Shown piece after piece: positions 13,181-14,477 of a stretch of 14,477 nt of DNA; position 1 is the first letter of the stretch, and each line of letters opens with the position of its first letter. The stretch comes from JBBPZA01 sp038199375. Its GTDB lineage: Bacteria; Actinomycetota; Thermoleophilia; Solirubrobacterales; Solirubrobacteraceae. The notes under the pieces are model-generated. The model worked only from the letters and a program-made list of their open reading frames with translations. It ran no database searches and was not told the DNA's origin. The stretch lies in the NCBI GenBank assembly GCA_038199375.1, contig JBBPZA010000103.1:1-14477 (forward strand), given 5' to 3'. Made by a program: the position numbers and the translations under genes.

Positions 13181-13195
13181 GTGCGAGCTCGACTA

Positions 13196-13444
13196 CTACT
13201 TGCCGTCCTTCTTGGTGTCCTTCCCGTCGTTGTCCTTCTTGTCCTTCTTCTCTTTCTTGTCGGAGTCCTTCTTGTCCTTGTCGTCGTTGCTGGATACCGC
13301 GATGGCGAAGGAGGCGATGGAGATCACGATGACAAGGCCTCCGAGGGCCAGGCCGGCCGTGGTGCGTCCGTCGCTGCGGCCCGCGCGGCGGTCGAGAACG
13401 GCCAGAATGGTCGCTGCGATCCCCAGCAGCCTGGCGTGGTCCAT
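13196..13444 (-). CDS. Small membrane protein with Lys/Asp-rich tail
   Basis: This 82-aa protein has a basic N-terminus with RRAGRSDGRTTAG, one or two hydrophobic segments (residues about 4-15 and 29-50, LALGGLVIVISIASFAIAV), and then a 30-residue tail made almost only of Lys, Asp, Asn, Glu and Ser (SNDDKDKKDSDKKEKKDKKD and on). The tail codons are AAG/GAC repeats, giving a patch of lower GC than its surroundings. Such tails are typical of disordered, exported or cation-binding segments; no function can be named. The ribosome binding site is weak. The ATG lies at the truncation point of a protease remnant on the other strand, so the gene may have arrived with that rearrangement. Confidence 0.55.
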   Translation of the reverse strand: MDHARLLGIAATILAVLDRRAGRSDGRTTAGLALGGLVIVISIASFAIAVSSNDDKDKKDSDKKEKKDKKDNDGKDTKKDGK

Positions 13445-13640
13445 GGATCGGTGCCCTGGCTTCGAGCCTGATCTTCGGCGCAGCCCACGCGCTCGGCAGC
13501 GATCTCGCCGTTCTGCCGGTACTTGCGATGTCCGGCTTCGTCTTTGCGCTGGTCTACTGGTTCACCGGGTCGCTGGTGCCTGCGGTCGCTCTGCACTCGC
13601 TCAACAACGGCACCCCGCCGCGCGAGCCCGAGGCGGCTAC
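13441..13640 (+). pseudogene. Truncated CPBP (CAAX-like) intramembrane protease remnant
   Basis: In frame from 13441 the sequence reads PWIGALASSLIFGAAHALGS, then LAMSGFVFALVYWFTGSLVP and AVALHSLNNGTPP. This is the C-terminal half of CPBP/Abi family membrane proteases, with the conserved motifs FGAAH and HSxxN that hold two metal-ligand positions. The N-terminal half with the EExxxR motif is absent: upstream in this frame lies only the shadow of the minus-strand Lys/Asp-rich gene, and there is no plausible start. The frame stays open to 13866, but the residues after about 13640 do not look like the family and lie opposite arfB. I read it as a dead fragment. Confidence 0.7.
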
Positions 13641-13670
13641 GGTCGGTCGGCGGACTGCGGAGTACGGCCG

Positions 13671-14075
13671 TCAGTGCTCGCCCGCTTGGGGAGGCCGGCG
13701 GCGGGCCTTTCGCTGCGCCTGCGCTGTCTTGGTGGTGCGACGGCGCTTGCGTGAGGCTGCCGTCGGCTTGGTCGGGCGTCGTCGGGGGGCGACGGTGAGC
13801 GCGCTTGCGAGCTTCGATCGCAGGCGCTCGAGGGCGAGCTCGCGGTTGCGGGCCTGGCTGCGGTGATCCTGGGCGGTCGCCGCCACCCGGGGCCCGAGCC
13901 GCTCGACGATCCTCCTCTTCTGGAGGTCGGACAGCGCCTGGGAGGCCGAGACCTCGAAGACGGCCTCCACGCGTGAGGCGGTCACGTTGGCGTGCTGGCC
14001 CCCCGGGCCCGAGGACCGGCTCGTGCGCAGCTCGACCTCGCGCAGGGGAAGGCGCACGTGCGCGGTGACGGGCAT
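13671..14075 (-). CDS. arfB: ArfB/YaeJ-like peptidyl-tRNA hydrolase (ribosome rescue)
   Basis: This 134-aa protein releases nascent chains from ribosomes stalled on broken mRNA. It is a stand-alone release-factor catalytic domain with the GGQ motif in RTSRSSGPGGQHANVTASRV (about residues 18-37), followed by helices (LSDLQKRRIVERLGPRVA, then QARNRELALERLRSKLASAL). It ends in a strongly basic tail (RKRRRTTKTAQAQRKARRR) that in ArfB enters the empty mRNA channel. The start is the ATG at 14075: GGAGG stands 5 nt upstream, encoded within an alternative start (ATG 14087) that has no site of its own. It is unrelated to the genes around it. Confidence 0.93.
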   Translation of the reverse strand: MPVTAHVRLPLREVELRTSRSSGPGGQHANVTASRVEAVFEVSASQALSDLQKRRIVERLGPRVAATAQDHRSQARNRELALERLRSKLASALTVAPRRRPTKPTAASRKRRRTTKTAQAQRKARRRPPQAGEH

Positions 14076-14165
14076 CGGGTCCTCCATCCGCCCAACGCTA
14101 CCCCCCGAGGGACCACCCCGAAGTGGGCCGAGGCGACTGACCGCCCTGTCAAGATCTCGCGCGCC

Positions 14166-14477
14166 TTGCGACCCCTCCGTGCTCTCGTAGCGGCAGCCGT
14201 CGCCCTCGCGATCGCGGCGCCGCCCGCCGGTGCCGTCACCCGATACATCTTCACCGTAGCCGGGAACGGAGCCGCCGCCTACGGAGGCGACGGCGGTCGC
14301 GCCACGAAGGCTTCGGTCGATCTCCCGCGGGAGATAGCGCCCCTTCCCGGCGGCGGCTTCCTGGTGGCCGAGACCAACAGCAACGTCGTCCGGCGGGTGC
14401 TCACCGACGGGACCATCCGCACGGTCGCCGGCGATGGCCTCAAGACCTTCGGCGGCGACGGCGGCCCGGCGACGAGC
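14166..14477 (+). CDS. Secreted NHL-repeat (beta-propeller) protein, 5' part
   Basis: The 104 codons visible start with a signal peptide (MRPLRALVAAAVALAIAAPP, likely cut after AGA near residue 23). Then come NHL-type repeats with the signature TVAGNGAAAYGGDGGRAT and a second copy TVAGDGLKTFGGDGGPAT, one blade apart, plus PREIAPLPGGGFLVAETNSN between. Proteins of this kind form extracellular beta-propellers, and the substrate cannot be told. The TTG at 14166 is chosen because it sits just before the signal peptide; no other start is seen in frame, and its ribosome binding site is poor. The gene continues past the window and is divergent from arfB. Confidence 0.8.
   Translation, partial: MRPLRALVAAAVALAIAAPPAGAVTRYIFTVAGNGAAAYGGDGGRATKASVDLPREIAPLPGGGFLVAETNSNVVRRVLTDGTIRTVAGDGLKTFGGDGGPATS

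Noticed and set aside
13179..13754. Plus-strand 191-aa ORF with Ser/Phe/Leu-rich start
   Set aside because: It is the complement of the Lys/Asp repeat tail; the later part is not related to a known family.

Overview
The window is very GC-rich DNA in which almost every base is coding. Starts are often GTG or TTG, and neighbouring genes commonly share an ATGA or GTGA stop/start. This, together with the CsoR/CopZ/CopA set and the style of the NHL-repeat and membrane proteins, suggests an actinobacterium, plausibly from a Thermoleophilia/Solirubrobacterales-like lineage. The taxonomic guess is inference.

Layout. (1) 1-1571, minus strand: copper export genes, a CopZ-type chaperone followed by a P1B-type Cu ATPase (copA) that runs off the left edge. 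(2) 1572-1652: divergent control region with a candidate CsoR operator. (3) 1653-10434, plus strand: csoR and, only 6 nt later, a tightly packed set of complex-I-like membrane genes in the order nuoA, a fused NuoB/NuoD-like gene, nuoH, nuoJ, nuoK, nuoL, nuoM, nuoN. There is no nuoC, E, F, G or I. (4) 10492-13146, minus strand: a 48-aa membrane protein, a 474-aa polytopic protein whose predicted mature N-terminus is His, a membrane-anchored cupredoxin-like protein and a further membrane protein. (5) 13196-14075: a small Lys/Asp-tailed membrane protein, a truncated CPBP protease remnant and arfB. (6) 14166-end, plus strand: start of a secreted NHL-repeat protein.

The most interesting part is region 3. 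The operon keeps the complex I membrane arm but looks stripped of redox and quinone chemistry. The B/D fusion has no Fe-S or NiFe cysteine motifs, NuoH has lost its quinone loop and most of the acidic E-channel residues, and NuoA lacks the ECG loop. NuoN has G and Q where the essential Glu133 and Lys217 normally lie. At the same time it has gained possible copper ligands: three GMDHG repeats in the B/D fusion, ten Met within 28 residues of NuoJ, and a His-containing NuoJ tail. With csoR as the apparent first gene and copZ-copA divergent, I infer a copper-linked, possibly non-redox complex-I-derived membrane machine. This is a hypothesis; the residue losses are read directly by hand alignment from memory of the families.

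A second oddity is a set of three mini-ORFs of 12, 18 and 24 codons. Each exactly fills a gap in the operon and overlaps the stop before it and the start after it by 4 nt.
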